From contig NC_079482.1 in assembly GCF_026230105.1 (NCBI RefSeq), positions 3,782,001 through 3,846,000 of the forward strand: DNA of 64,000 bases, written 5' to 3'. This DNA comes from Diorhabda sublineata (lineage: Eukaryota > Arthropoda > Insecta > Coleoptera > Chrysomelidae). The first letter of the stretch is position 1; the number at the start of each line of letters is the position of its first letter. The position numbers and the translations under genes were made by a program. Below the pieces are notes generated by a model that saw only the letters and a list, made by a program, of their open reading frames with translations, did not search any database and was not told the DNA's origin. This document shows, piece by piece, positions 24,625 to 36,900 of the stretch.

Positions 24625-26990
24625 AAAGTTGTTTTCTTTCTTCAAACTATACCTGTCAGTTATTATTTTACAAATGTACATAAAATTTTTTGGAATATTT
24701 CTCATATGCCATCTAGTGGCGATAGCAGGTGTGAAGATTCCAGTTGTATTGACGTTTCCTTTCTCCTTTTACCACATTAGAGGAAATGCTTCTCGTACTT
24801 CTTCCTCGTTACAATAGATGGCAGAGTATATGAATAACTAATGAATTCTTAGTTTTACTAAAAATTTATCCGCTTTATTTTGATTTGTTATTAATAAATT
24901 CAAATGAAAATTATTTCTGTAATATTATGGAAATATTTCAATACTTTATCAATAATTTGATGTCTTAGTTACAAAAATTTACTGAACCATATCGTTCTTT
25001 TTGATTTCAACTCCCATAGGAGAGCTATGCTTAAGAAAAAACTATTTACTTTAGTTTTGAGGTCTTTTGAGTTATCTTGATAGTATGTAATTTCGAGTTA
25101 GTGTGGAGAGAAAATTTATACAAATCAATTGAAAATAATATTTTCTTGAAAAATAGTCCCTACACGCCATCTAGTGGGATAGCTGGTGAGAAAATTTCTG
25201 TTATATTGACGTTTCCTTTCTTCAGATTTTACCACATGAAAGGAAATGCATTTGGTGGTTTTTCCTCCTTATTATAGATGGCTGAATGTGTGATTCACCA
25301 TAATGAATTCCTTGTCATTAGTAAAATATTTTTTTATTCTAATTTGTTGTTAATAATTTCAACGAAAAGTAATTCTATTATATTATAGAAACATTTCAAT
25401 ACACTATTGCTCTCCCAATTAAAAATAATTACTGATTTTTATAATTATTTTTGATTTCAATTTATATTTGAGACCTATAATTAAGAAAAAACTATTCAAC
25501 TTAGTTTCGAGTTGGAAATTTACTGAAAATTATCTTGAAAGTATAACACACAGTTATTTCAAGTTTTTAAACTCAGTATTGTCAGAAAGTTTAGAAAAAT
25601 CAATTTGAAAATAACATTTTCTCAAAAGCTAATCCTTATGTGCCATCTAGTGGTGCTAATGGGTAACTTATAAATGTGTGTAAATGTCTGTTATGTTGAC
25701 GTTTCCTTTCTTTAGTTATTACCATAATTTTACTTCTTAGTAATAGATGGCAAAGTATATGAATAAACAATGAAAATTAACTTAATATTATTAGAACGTT
25801 TATATATAGATATTTTTTGATTTGTTATAAATAATCCAATAAATTATGATTTTAACATTTTAATACTCTTACTGATTTATATCGGTGTTTTTGATGTGAA
25901 TTCACATTGGAAAGTAATTTAAAAAAAAACTGTTCATTTTAGTTATGAGTTGGAATTTTTAAAAAATTTCCTTTGTTTAATAAACTTTATCGAAATAAAT
26001 ATTAATCAAAGTGTCAAAAGTACGTAAAAATAGTATTTCACATTTAAAGTTGTATGTGTTAATAAAAAATAAAAAGTATGCAATATCTATAAATTATTAT
26101 TGAAGTTTTCTGTGCCATCTTGTGGTGACAGTAAGTAGAAGTGTAGAATTATTTCGGATCGATAAAATAGTTTCCTTCAATTTGCTGTCCAATAATAGAT
26201 TTTAAAGTTTTTGAGCAGTATAGTTGTTATAAGTCGGTTCACGGGTTATTTTATTAAAACAACATATATTTCATTGATAATAATAGTGAATTGGACTTTT
26301 TCACATAATAAACATTTAATGGTGACAGTACTTTGTGTTTGGTTGTCAAAATTAAGTTTCTTCGTTCCGATTTACAATAATAGATGGCAGATTATTTGAA
26401 TTTAAATGAATTCAAGCCATCCCAATTCCAAATACTTATTCTGGATATTATTTAAACTTTATCGAAATAAATATTCATCAAAGTATCAAAAGTACGTAAA
26501 AATAGTATTTCACATTTAAAGTTGACCATTATTGTTGTATGTGTTAATAAAAAATAAAAAGTATGCAATATCTATAAATTATTATTGAAGTTTTCTGTGC
26601 CATCTTGTGGTGACAGTAAGTAGAAGTCTTGGATAAATGATATAATATTTCGGATCGATAAAATAGTTTCCTTCAATTTGCTGTCCAATAATAAATGACA
26701 TAAATGCAAAGACATGATTATAAAATGGATTCAGTAGTTTTTGAGCAGTATAGTTGTTATAAGTCGTTTCACGGGTTGTTTTATTAAAACAACACATATT
26801 TCATTGATAATAATAGTGAATTGGACTTTTTCACATAATAAACATTTAATGGTGACAGTACTTTGTGTTTGGTTGTCAAAATTAAGTTTCTTCGTTCCGA
26901 TTTACAATAATAGATGGCAGATTATTTGAATTTAAATGAATTCAAGCCATCCCAATTCCAAATACTTATTCTGGATATTATTTAAACGTT
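24625..26990. repeat. ~470-bp tandem repeat carrying CTCF-like motifs
   Basis: Five diverged units follow the APN gene. Each has GCCATCTAGTGG or GCCATCTTGTGG at 24708, 25166, 25642, 26114 and 26599 (spacing 455-487 bp). In most units TTGACGTTTCCTTTCT follows about 30 bp later, and then AATAGATGGCA at about 24813, 25275, 25744, 26390 and 26920. On the minus strand the first motif is CCACTAGATGGC, which fits the CTCF core CCASYAGRKGGCRS. The last two units are near-identical copies about 530 bp apart and contain two near-identical 62-codon open frames that have no other support as genes. Confidence 0.82.
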
Positions 26991-27690
26991 TTCTTGCCTA
27001 TAAATTGTATGTTAAATCCATTTTTTTCGACGTATTAATAAATTTTTCATGAATACTTGTTTACAGTTAACATATACAAATCTGTGTCGGTTTTATAAGC
27101 AAGATAAATATTATTTGATTTTATAATGATAATATTATTGAATTGAGTTACCTTCTAAAAATGTTGGAACCTAAAAAATAAAAAAAATTATACAGCGTGT
27201 ATTATTGAGATTTGAAACAAGTTATTTATTGGCGTTAATTAATTATTTATCTATATTAATTAATTTAATATGTTTTCAAATGGTTGTAATTAAAATTTCC
27301 CAAGAATAATATTCATCAATGACAATGTAATACCAACTTAAAATTCCTAAAATAGTTATGAAATACCATCTTGTAATATTAGAAGGCCATGGCCATATTT
27401 CTTAGTTGCCATTTTGCTTTTTAACAGGCATAGAGACATTTTCATGTTTCGTTTCATAAAAATAATAAAACTAACAGCTATTTCATATAAAAAATGTTAA
27501 AATTATTCAATGTTGTCGATAACAGTGTATTAAAATTCACCACTCTGTAATCGAAAAAGTCACGATCTCAATGTAGATCGTTGAAATGAAGGTTTTATTC
27601 AAACGTTTAAAGAAATAGTGACATTTTTCTCATCAGTAACAAACAATCACACGACGAAACGTGTTTATCTTACGTTACATTTTATATATA
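26991..27690. other. AT-rich intergenic stretch
   Basis: I see no gene or clear repeat. A TA followed by GGGCGTCCCAAAAAG near 27689 resembles a mariner-type end and may be the left end of the deletion derivative listed next, but the right end is not visible. Confidence 0.3.
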
Positions 27691-28024
27691 GGGCGTCCCA
27701 AAAAGAAAAACTACCGTTTTCTCTAGTGTGTGAAAATAAAAATTGAAAATTAGTGTTAGTGATTTTAATTGGATAAATAATAATTTAATTGGATATAATT
27801 TGACGATATTTTTATGTAAGTCGAAAAATATATTTGAAAATATTTTTGATAAGTCCTACAACAACTTCTATTCGGTTCAGAATAAATCCAGAAGGTGGTA
27901 GCAATGAATATTTTATAACATATATATATATTTTAATTCACTTAGATATAGAAGAAGATATATTGATAACACTAGTTTCTTTTTCAACCTCCGAAGCTCT
28001 CGCACTACCCATTCCGTCAATCAG

Positions 28025-28375
28025 GCGTCAGTCGGCGTTGTGCTACCGCTACGTAAACATGTTTTCCATTATTGACGCTTCTGCCAAGTGCGAATTGTGT
28101 TTTCTACATCGGAGAATAAGTCGTGTGCATGGGGAAAACTTCATGAGTCATGATGTTGTGCGTGAATGGTGTCGAAAGCTTAAAGATGGCCGTACTGATG
28201 ATGAAGGGGTTCAAAGACGCAAATCTGTCGTTTCAGATGACCTGGTTCAACGAGTTGACAGAATGGTTAAAGAAAATTGCAGATTCACCATTTCCAAAAG
28301 TTTCTAGGATCTGTTTTGTACAGGAGGGTATTGAAAAGCTTGTCCAGAGATATGGCAATAAAATTATTGTTTTAT
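28025..28375 (+). pseudogene. Mariner transposase internal-deletion remnant
   Basis: The frame reads the N-terminal helix-turn-helix part of a mariner transposase: IDASAKCEL, then ISRVHGENFMSHDVVREWC, KDGRTDDEG, SDDLVQRVD and ENCRFTISK. All are typical of the insect IDAPAKCE...GRTN...TDDLVQ subgroup. Immediately after (about 28318-28360), in another frame, comes FVQEGIEKLVQRYGNK, which is the extreme C-terminus of such a transposase. The whole DD34D catalytic region between them is gone. An additional ~20-residue gap inside the first helix (between CEL and HRR) marks a second deletion. Confidence 0.75.
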
Positions 28376-28499
28376 ATGAACTTTTTATCTTTTATTTATA
28401 GTCTATCGGAGGCTTATGATGAGCTTAATGTACTGAATCTAGATCTGTTCGCTATATCTTTTTCCAATTCTGTTTTTTATATTTATCTGTATGATTAGT

Positions 28500-29129
28500 G
28501 AGTCTCTCTAACTTTGGTTTATTCAATACGTATCATATTTTTTCACACAAAAACTATTAGGTTTGATAGGAAGCTTCTGAAGTTCTTGCTGGTATTCCGT
28601 GGAGGTTACTTCGATATAAAGTTGTAAAGTGGCGTGACTTGTGATGAATTTACCATAAAATCTAATCGGAATACATTCACTTGTCTAGTTAAAAACGCTT
28701 ACTTCCTAAAATATGTTATATAAATATTTCAAGAATTTAAAAGTTTAACCCTAATAAAACCATACCGTTTTCAACGTTGAGGGTTTGAATAGGGCCATCA
28801 AAATTATTTTCACTTTTCTACAAAGGGATTTAGGAAAAAAAATCAGTACCTCGAAGCAGTAATACTGAACTTCTGGTGAGATACCCTAGCAGCAAGTTAG
28901 TTAATTACATCCAATTCGATTTAAATGACTTCGTTCGGAATTTGGGACTCTGAAAATAAAAGTTTCAACGTTTCGAGTCCATATTAAACAAGAAGACTTT
29001 ATGAGTTACTTCAATGAACAAGATGCTTTGGTATTTTGTAATGATGTTGAATGACTCCTACAAAAACTGGGTTTTTATAAAAACTCATAGGAATATTGAA
29101 TTTTTAGTCTGTTATTCCACAATGGCAAT
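28500..29129. other. Intergenic, nothing recognised
   Basis: AT-rich with no supported coding region or repeat; it ends at the target-site duplication of the next element. Confidence 0.3.
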
Positions 29130-29137
29130 CAATATCC

Positions 29138-30519
29138 GGTAATTATACACTTTCGCGGTCACCTGGTTTTTTGGCTCTAGAAAATCGAAAAATGGATGGA
29201 TTTTAATGATCTTGGTCTCAAAATGTTCCATTTTACGGCGGATTTATAAAAAAAAATACGAAAATTAAAAAAAATAAATATTTTTCACAGCTTCATGACT
29301 TTAAATGCAAAAAAATGACTTTCTACATATAATCCTTCGTAACTGTTTCTGACGTCGTGGAATCAAGTTCGTATATTTTTTTTCGCAATTTACATAAAAA
29401 AATGAATATTTTGAAAAAAAAATTTCAAAAAAGTTAATTTTTTTGAATAATTGTGAGTTGGGGGATTTTGTTAATAATAAATTGAAATATATTGACAATG
29501 AGTTGCAACAATTGTGAATTGAATACATTTGAAGCACTTACAATATTCAGTGATACAAAACAATCCAACCTAACCTAACCTAACCTAACCTAACCTAACC
29601 TAACCTAACCTAACCTAGCCTAACCTAACCTAACCTAACCAAAATTATAAAATTTATCTATTTTTCAATTTTTAATGGTCCAAAAACTATTAACATTGAA
29701 GAATATAGTACGAAACGATTCACGAAAATTGATTGTTTTTCATCGATTTCATTTTAAGCTATAAGAACTGAAAAAATCATTCTTTTTGGATTTTTTTTTT
29801 AAATTGTTTATTAATTTATGTAGAATACAAAAAAAATATAAGAACTTTATCTGATAATGAGATAATTTTTTGTAAAGGATTATTTTGCAAAATCGTTTTG
29901 TTTTTAAGATTTAAAACAGTAAAAATATGAGAAATTTTCATTCCAGCTATTTCTACTAATTTTTTTTATAAATCCGCCGTAAAATGGAACATTTTGAGAC
30001 CAAGATCATTAAAATCCATCCATTTTTCGATTTTCTAGAGCCAAAAAACCAGGTGACCGTGAAAGTGTATAATTACCATAATTTTTTGTAAAGGTTTATT
30101 TTGCAAAACCGTTTTTTTTACGATTTAAAACAGTAAAACTATGAGAAATTTTCATTCCATTTATTTCTACTAATTTTTTTTATAAATCCGCCGTAAAACG
30201 GAACATTTTGAGACCAAGATCATTAAAATCCATCCATTTTTCGATTTTCTAGAGCCAACCTAACCTAACCAAAAAACCAGTTGACCGCGAAAGTGTATAA
30301 TTACCATAATTTTTTGTAAAGGATTATTTTGCAAAACCGTTTTTTTTACGATTTAAAACAGTAAAACTATGAGAAATTTTCATTCCAGCTATTTCTACTA
30401 ATTTTTTTTATAAATCCGCCGTAAAACGGAACATTTTGAGACCAAGATCATTAAAATCCATCCATTTTTCGATTTTCTAGAGCCAAAAATCCAGGTGACC
30501 GTGAAAGTGTATAATTACC
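29138..30519. mobile_element. Foldback-type TIR element with 8-bp target duplication
   Basis: The element starts GGTAATTATACACTTTC and ends GAAAGTGTATAATTACC. It is flanked on both sides by the identical 8-mer caatatcc (29130-29137 and 30520-30527). The left inverted repeat (29138-~29250, with GCGGTCACCTGG, GGATGGATTTTAATGATC and TTTTACGGCGGATTTAT) is matched on the right by a reverse-complement arm. That arm is repeated three times within a ~215-228-bp tandem unit (29862-30077, 30078-30305, 30306-30519). The interior has no coding sequence and contains a (CCTAA)n run. An 8-bp duplication with long TIRs and arm amplification suits a hAT-, P- or Mutator-mobilised foldback element; the superfamily is unknown. 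Confidence 0.85.
29566..29640. repeat. Interstitial (CCTAA)n telomere-type run
   Basis: About 15 copies of CCTAA (TTAGG on the minus strand, the common insect telomere unit), with one CCTAG interruption near 29616. It sits in the core of the foldback-type element, so it is not a chromosome end. Confidence 0.95.
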
Positions 30520-30527
30520 CAATATCC

Positions 30528-31440
30528 TTGTGCCCCCTTTCGTACATGAAATAAATTTGATATAAAATTATTGCGATATGAAAACATCAAATTGGAGTGC
30601 AAGGAAGACATAATAAATTTAGTTTTTTCATTTATGAAATTAAAAACTGGTCAAGAAGAGCTAATTTGACTCCTGTAGTTAACCATGTGATTCAAAAATG
30701 GAGACAAAGGATGGAGAAAGCTTTAAATAACTCAAAACAAAGTTTCCTCGACTCAGCGACGCGAAATTGGAAGGTGGTATCTGTGTAAGTCTCTGAAGCT
30801 GAAAGAAGACCAACAAGAAAACTACAAATCTACAAGGAAATCATCTAAGAATTCCTGTCACCTGTCACCTGTCACATATTTCCTTTAAAAAACATTTTGT
30901 AGATTCTCACTTAGATCGTTTCTTTTGAAAATTCCCTCACAAAAAATAATAATAAAACCAAGGAGCGCAAAAAACACTGTCTTTGTGGATTTGTGTAATA
31001 GGTCAGAGGTCATCTTCATATCATTCATAATCGATTCCAAAATATATGTGCCTCAATATATATTATTTTTCTTTTTGTTCTATGACTTTTTGACAGTTTT
31101 TCTTATAATTTTTGATAACAATTGCAATCTAAATTGCTGAATATAATAAGAATTAATGTTTGTATTGTGTTTATTGTTATTTGTGCCTAAATAAGATCGA
31201 TCTAATTCAATTCGTATAAAAGGAAGAATGTATATTGCCTAGTCAACACTAAAAGCTATTTTTTCAACAACCCAATGTTGGAAATAATTTCTTTTTAACT
31301 TAATTAGGATACTTCGCATTGTTTTCTTCAGTGGTAACCGCTTTTATAACCTCAAATTATCCAAAATTCTGTCTGCTCGCCTTCCTGAAAATTTGAGTGG
31401 CAAGATTTTAATTAACTTAATTGATAAGTTAATATCTGAC
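30528..31440. other. Intergenic, nothing recognised
   Basis: No supported gene. A small triplicated CACCTGT occurs near 30857-30878. A 63-codon open frame at 30597 has no recognisable domain. Confidence 0.3.
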
Positions 31441-31483
31441 ATTATCGGTACGGTTCAGTTAGGTTATGTTAGGTTAGGATTCT

Positions 31484-31633
31484 CCATGATGTCAAGACTA
31501 CAAGGTGTGTTCTTCCCGTTCTGCGCATCTCTCAAGAGCCAATGAGAATTGGCGCGTCGTTTTGGGAGCGAATTCTCATTGGCTGCTTCCCAGCTGGTGA
31601 GCAATAGCACACCTTGTAGTCTTCACATCATGG
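31484..31633. mobile_element. 150-bp hairpin MITE
   Basis: CCATGATGT.AAGACTACAA opens the element and its reverse complement closes it, with 25 of 26 terminal bases matching. A second inner inverted pair is GCCAATGAGAATT / AATTCTCATTGGC. The whole 150 bp can fold into one near-perfect hairpin and is more GC-rich than its surroundings. An outer pair, GGATTCTCCAT (31478) and ATGGAGAATCC (about 31711), may mark a larger boundary. There is no coding capacity. Confidence 0.75.
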
Positions 31634-31724
31634 TCCATTTGTCCATTATAATTTCCACATTTTAACAGGTTCATTGTGGGCATGGTGAGGGTCAATGATA
31701 TTTGAAACTATGGAGAATCCACGA

Positions 31725-33440
31725 TTGCCTTCAGTGAGATTATTGCTCTGTCCACGATTCTGGAAACTAGATTTGATAGACAGCATTTAGAGACTGCTAC
31801 GGATTTCGCATATTTATCAAGAACATTTTAAAACTTGTGGAATTCCAAATTTCTCTTAATATGTATCATAAGTATCCGCTTTCCTCCATAGTTTTATTAA
31901 TTTTATGAAATATTGTCTCAATTCAAGATTCCTACGTAAAATAACTCTCACCCTGTATATATTTATGAAAATACATCAAGATTGTCGTTCTCAAGGTATT
32001 TCCAATAATTCCTTTTGTAGTATTTACTAAGAAACTTACACAAGACAATGAGTCAGTTTGAACAAATAAGGCTTTAAGATCGATTTATTTTTTTTTATTT
32101 TGCAAGTACAATAATTGCGTGATTGGTTCCCAGTATATTAAAGGACGTATAATATATTATCATGTATATATTCGCATTCATATACGAAGATAGACCAATA
32201 AATTCGTAAATTTTTTAATCAAACCAAAGCTTTGACTCAGACTTAGATTAGTAAACAAGAAATAATCGACAAGGCGTAAATTTGGAGAATAGGGCGGATA
32301 AGAAAGCGATTCGTAAGCTAACTCATGATTCTTGTCATGGAAATTGCATTATCCTCAAGCTAAAGAATCGATACAACAAGTTGGTACCATTTTACTTATT
32401 TGGAGTTGGTTGCTGTGGGTTATATCTATCGAGTTTATGTTCACCGTGGCTTACAAATCAATTTTGGCCGATTCATACCAAGAATTATACTGTTTTTGGT
32501 CGACGTTTGGTCTTGGTGTATTGTGGTGGAACCATCTAGGGTTAATAATCGTCTATAGGGCGGTTGAACAACGGAACCATTAAAAATAAAGCTACTTCGA
32601 ATTGGTTACGATGTAGAAACCTTATCTGGTCGCGCACAATCTGTTATTTTCCAGGATCACTTTTGGTCAAGAGAAAAAAGGATAGCTCAGTTCCAAAACT
32701 CGAACAAATAGCTATGACATAACTTCTTCTTCTTTGCTCGAGTGAAAAACCACTACGTAACGTTGCTCGCCGCCATTTTACTGTACACTACACTCAAATA
32801 CACAAGCAACATCACACAACACAGCTATGGTTGTCACGGTTACACATAGAGGCAGCACTTATATCAGAGCTTGCGCGTTGATGTAAATAATCAATTAATT
32901 ACAATTACAACAGTAAGTGGAATATTAAGTTAGCATATAGTAAAATAAAATAAAGTTTTCTTAAAAAAATATCGAATTCGATACTCAAAAATTAATATCG
33001 AATATCGATATTTCAAGATTAAAAAATATCGATTAATTTTTGAAAAAATATCGATAGTTTGATATATCCGATATTTTGTGCCATTCCCTAAATCATTTTA
33101 AGTTAAATCTCGTGGCTATAATACTTAATAAACAGGCAGCTCAACTTAATAAAAAAGAAGATAAAAGAAAACAGAAGAAATAGAAGATCGATAAAGAAGG
33201 TTCCTTCTTTATAAAAATTAATTAACGTTGTCAGATTTTGAAAACAGTATAACGATTGAGGAAATTTGAAATTCGATATTTCAATAATTCATCAAGATTG
33301 AAATTAGTTTTGAGAAGTATTATTTTTTACCTCAACGTTCTGTTTAATATTACTTATTACTTTTATTAGTTGTCGAGACACTCAATGGGAACAATCAAAA
33401 TGAAACATCCGTCTTAGTTTACTCTATATTAATTCAAAAG
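31725..33440. other. Intergenic; includes an ATATCGAT-rich cluster
   Basis: No gene is recognised. The two overlapping 83-85-codon frames at 32282-32583 have no known domain. Between 32969 and 33076 ATATCGA(A/T)-type motifs cluster, including three ATATCGAT. This recalls the insect DRE motif TATCGATA, but may simply be part of an old repeat. Confidence 0.35.
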
Positions 33441-33454
33441 GAATATTAACTTTG

Positions 33455-33550
33455 GGTCCTGTTGGCGATAGCAGCTTTCCTTCTGCTAGAATTCCTGTCT
33501 TAAATATTAATGTTTCCTTTGTGCGCGCAATACAATAGATGGTACATACA
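33455..33550. repeat. Dispersed copy of the APN-downstream CTCF-motif repeat
   Basis: TCCTGTTGGCGATAGCAG, ATTCCTGTCTT, ATGTTTCCTTT and CAATAGATGG follow each other in the same order and spacing as in the units at 24.7-26.9 kb (CTAGTGGCGATAGCAG, ATTCCAGTTGT, ACGTTTCCTTT, CAATAGATGG). This makes the family dispersed as well as tandem. Confidence 0.55.
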
Positions 33551-33959
33551 ATTACGGTTTCTAAAGCTTTTGTCGTAAGTATGAGGTTTCCAAAGGCTGC
33601 AATACTCTGGCACAAAAGAAGTAATTTGATTAAAGATTTATATATCATGAGTGTTTTTTAAAAATTTTAGGCTTTCTTCTCGATAGTTGTTTTTGTGAAA
33701 CTTGTTTTCAAAATTAATTAATGTCCTTTCTTTATTTATTCCCACATTTCTTTTTGTCTGCATTCTTTTCTTCCAAAACTTTTTGCTTTCCTATTTTTTT
33801 GTTCCTAATTCACTTGCACTATGTTTCCCTATCGATATTTATCTTTCTTACTCACTTTCATTCTTTACATCGATATATTTTCTGGATCCATCGAGATATA
33901 ACTAGAGCTTTTCATTTCCTATTATTTTTCCAATAATTCAATCAAATTTCAATTAATTC

Positions 33960-36900
33960 TTTTTTATTTTATATTTATTCTTCCTTTATAAATATCTTTC
34001 TGTCTTTTTTTCTCCTTAATTTTCAATTAATACTTTTTTATTGTATATTTACTGCCTTTCTTTCCTAATTAACATCCTCCTTTCTTTTTTATCCTTATTT
34101 TTTATCTACCTTCTTTTCTATAAATTAATATTTTTCAATTATTTCTTGCCTTCTTCTTTCTTCGTTTTTAACTTGCTTTTAACCTATCTTTATCTTTATT
34201 TTCTTTCTTAATTCACTTAATTTTTAATTAATTCTTTTTTATTGTATATTTATTACCTTTCTTTCCTAATTAACATCCTCCTTTCTTTTTTATCCTTATT
34301 TTTTATCTACCTTCTTTTCTTTGCATTAATCTTTTTCAATTATTTCTTGCCTTTTTCTTTATTCGTTTTTAACTTGCTTTTAAACTATCTTTATCTTTAT
34401 TTTCATTCTTAATTCACTTAATTTTTAATTAATTCTTTTTTATTGTATATTTATTACCTTTCTTTCCTAATTAACATCCTCCTTTCTTTTTTATCCTTAT
34501 TTTTTATCTACCTTCTTTTCTATGCATTAATATTTTTCAATTATTTCTTGCCTTTTTCTTTATTCGTTTTTAACTTGCTTTTAAACTATCTTTATCTTTA
34601 TTTTCATTCTTAATTCACTTAATTTTTAATTAATTCTTTCTTATTGTATATTTATTACCTTTCTTTCCTAATTAACATCCTCCTTTCTTTTTTATCCTTA
34701 TTTTTTATCTACCTTCTTTTCTTTGCATTAATCTTTTTCAATTATTTCTTGCCTTCTTCTTTTTTTGTTTTTAACTTGCTTTTAACCGATCTTTATCTTT
34801 ATTTTCTTTCTTAATTCCCTTAATTTTTAATTAATTCTTTATTATTGTATATTTACTGCCTTTCTTTCCTAATTAACATCCTCCTTTCTTTTTTATCCTT
34901 ATTTTTTATCTACCTTCTTTTCTATAAATTAATATTTTTCAATTATTTCTTGCCTTCTTCTTTCTTCGTTTTTAACTTGCTTTTAACCTATCTTTATCTT
35001 TATTTTCTTTCTTAATTCACTTAATTTTTAATTAATTCTTTTTTATTGTATATTTATTACCTTTCTTTCCTAATTAACATCCTCCTTTCTTTTTTATCCT
35101 TATTTTTTATCTACCTTCTTTTCTTTGCATTAATCTTTTTCAATTATTTCTTGCCTTTTTCTTTATTCGTTTTTAACTTGCTTTTAAACTATCTTTATCT
35201 TTATTTTCATTCTTAATTCACTTAATTTTTAATTAATTCTTTTTTATTGTATATTTATTACCTTTCTTTCCTAATTAACATCCTCCTTTCTTTTTTATCC
35301 TTATTTTTTATCTACCTTCTTTTCTATGCATTAATATTTTTCAATTATTTCTTGCCTTTTTCTTTATTCGTTTTTAACTTGCTTTTAAACTATCTTTATC
35401 TTTATTTTCATTCTTAATTCACTTAATTTTTAATTAATTCTTTCTTATTGTATATTTATTACCTTTCTTTCCTAATTAACATCCTCCTTTCTTTTTTATC
35501 CTTATTTTTTATCTACCTTCTTTTCTTTGCATTAATCTTTTTCAATTATTTCTTGCCTTCTTCTTTTTTGTTTTTAACTTGCTTTTAACCGATCTTTATC
35601 TTTATTTTCTTTCTTAATTCCCTTAATTTTTAATTAATTCTTTATTATTGTATATTTACTGCCTTTCTTTCCTAATTAACATCCTCCTTTCTTTTTTATC
35701 CTTATTTTTTATCTACCTTCTTTTCTTTGCATTAATCTTTTTCAATTATTTCTTGCCTTTTTCTTTATTCGTTTTTAACTTGCTTTTAAACTATCTTTAT
35801 CTTTATTTTCTTTCTTAATTCACTTAATTTTTAATTAATTCTTTTTATTGTATATTTACTGCCTTTCTTTCCTAATCAAAATCCTCCTTTCTTTTTTATC
35901 CTTATTTTTTTGTCTACTTTCTTTTCTATGCATTAATATTTTTCAATTATTTCTTGCCTTTTTCTTTATTCGTTTTTAACTTGCTTTTAAACTATATTTA
36001 TCTTTATTTTCATTCTTAATTCACTTAATTTTTAATTAATTCTTTTTTATTGTATATTTATTACCTTTCTTTCCTAATTAACATCCTCCTTTCTTTTTTA
36101 TCCTTATTTTTTATCTACCTTCTTTTCTTTGCATTAATCTTTTTCAATTATTTCTTGCCTTCTTCTTTCTTCGTTTTTAACTTGCTTTTAACCTATCTTT
36201 ATCTTTATTTTCTTTCTTAATTCCCTTAATTTTTAATTAATTCTTTTTATTGTATATTTATTACCTTTCTTTCCTAATTAACATCCTCCTTTCTTTTTTA
36301 TCCTTATTTTTTATCTACCTTCTTTTCTTTGCATTAATCTTTTTCAATTATTTCTTGCCTTCTTCTTTCTTCGTTTTTAACTTGCTTTTAACCTATCTTT
36401 ATCTTTATTTTCTTTCTTAATTCCCTTAATTTTTAATTAATTCTTTATTATTGTATATTTACTGCCTTTCTTGCCTAATTAACATCCTCCTTTCTTTTTT
36501 ATCCTTATTTTTTTGTCTACTTTCTTTTCTATGCATTAATATTTTTCAATTATTTCTTGCCTTTTTCTTTATTCGTTTTTAACTTGCTTTTAAACTATAT
36601 TTATCTTTATTTTCATTCTTAATTCACTTAATTTTTAATTAATTCTTTTTTATTGTATATTTATTACCTTTCTTTCCTAATTAACATCCTCCTTTCTTTT
36701 TTATCCTTATTTTTTATCTATCTTCTTTTCTATGCATTAATCTTTTTCAATTATTTCTTGCCTTCTTCTTTCTTCGTTTTTAACTTGCTTTTAACCTATC
36801 TTTATCTTTATTTTCTTTCTTAATTCACTTAATTTTTAATTAATTCTTTTTATTGTATATTTACTGCCTTTCTTTCCTAATCAAAATCCTCCTTTCTTTT

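Noticed and set aside
26211..26929. Two near-identical 62-residue plus-strand frames
   Set aside because: They come from a ~530-bp duplication in the CTCF-motif repeat; no domain, and the similarity continues outside the frames.
29566..29640. Chromosome end (telomere)
   Set aside because: The CCTAA run is short, interstitial and inside a bounded TIR element with unique sequence on both sides.
30597..30788. 63-residue plus-strand frame
   Set aside because: No recognisable motif and no supporting context.
32282..32583. Two overlapping hydrophobic frames that look like membrane helices
   Set aside because: They overlap in different frames and match no family; hydrophobicity follows from T-rich codons.
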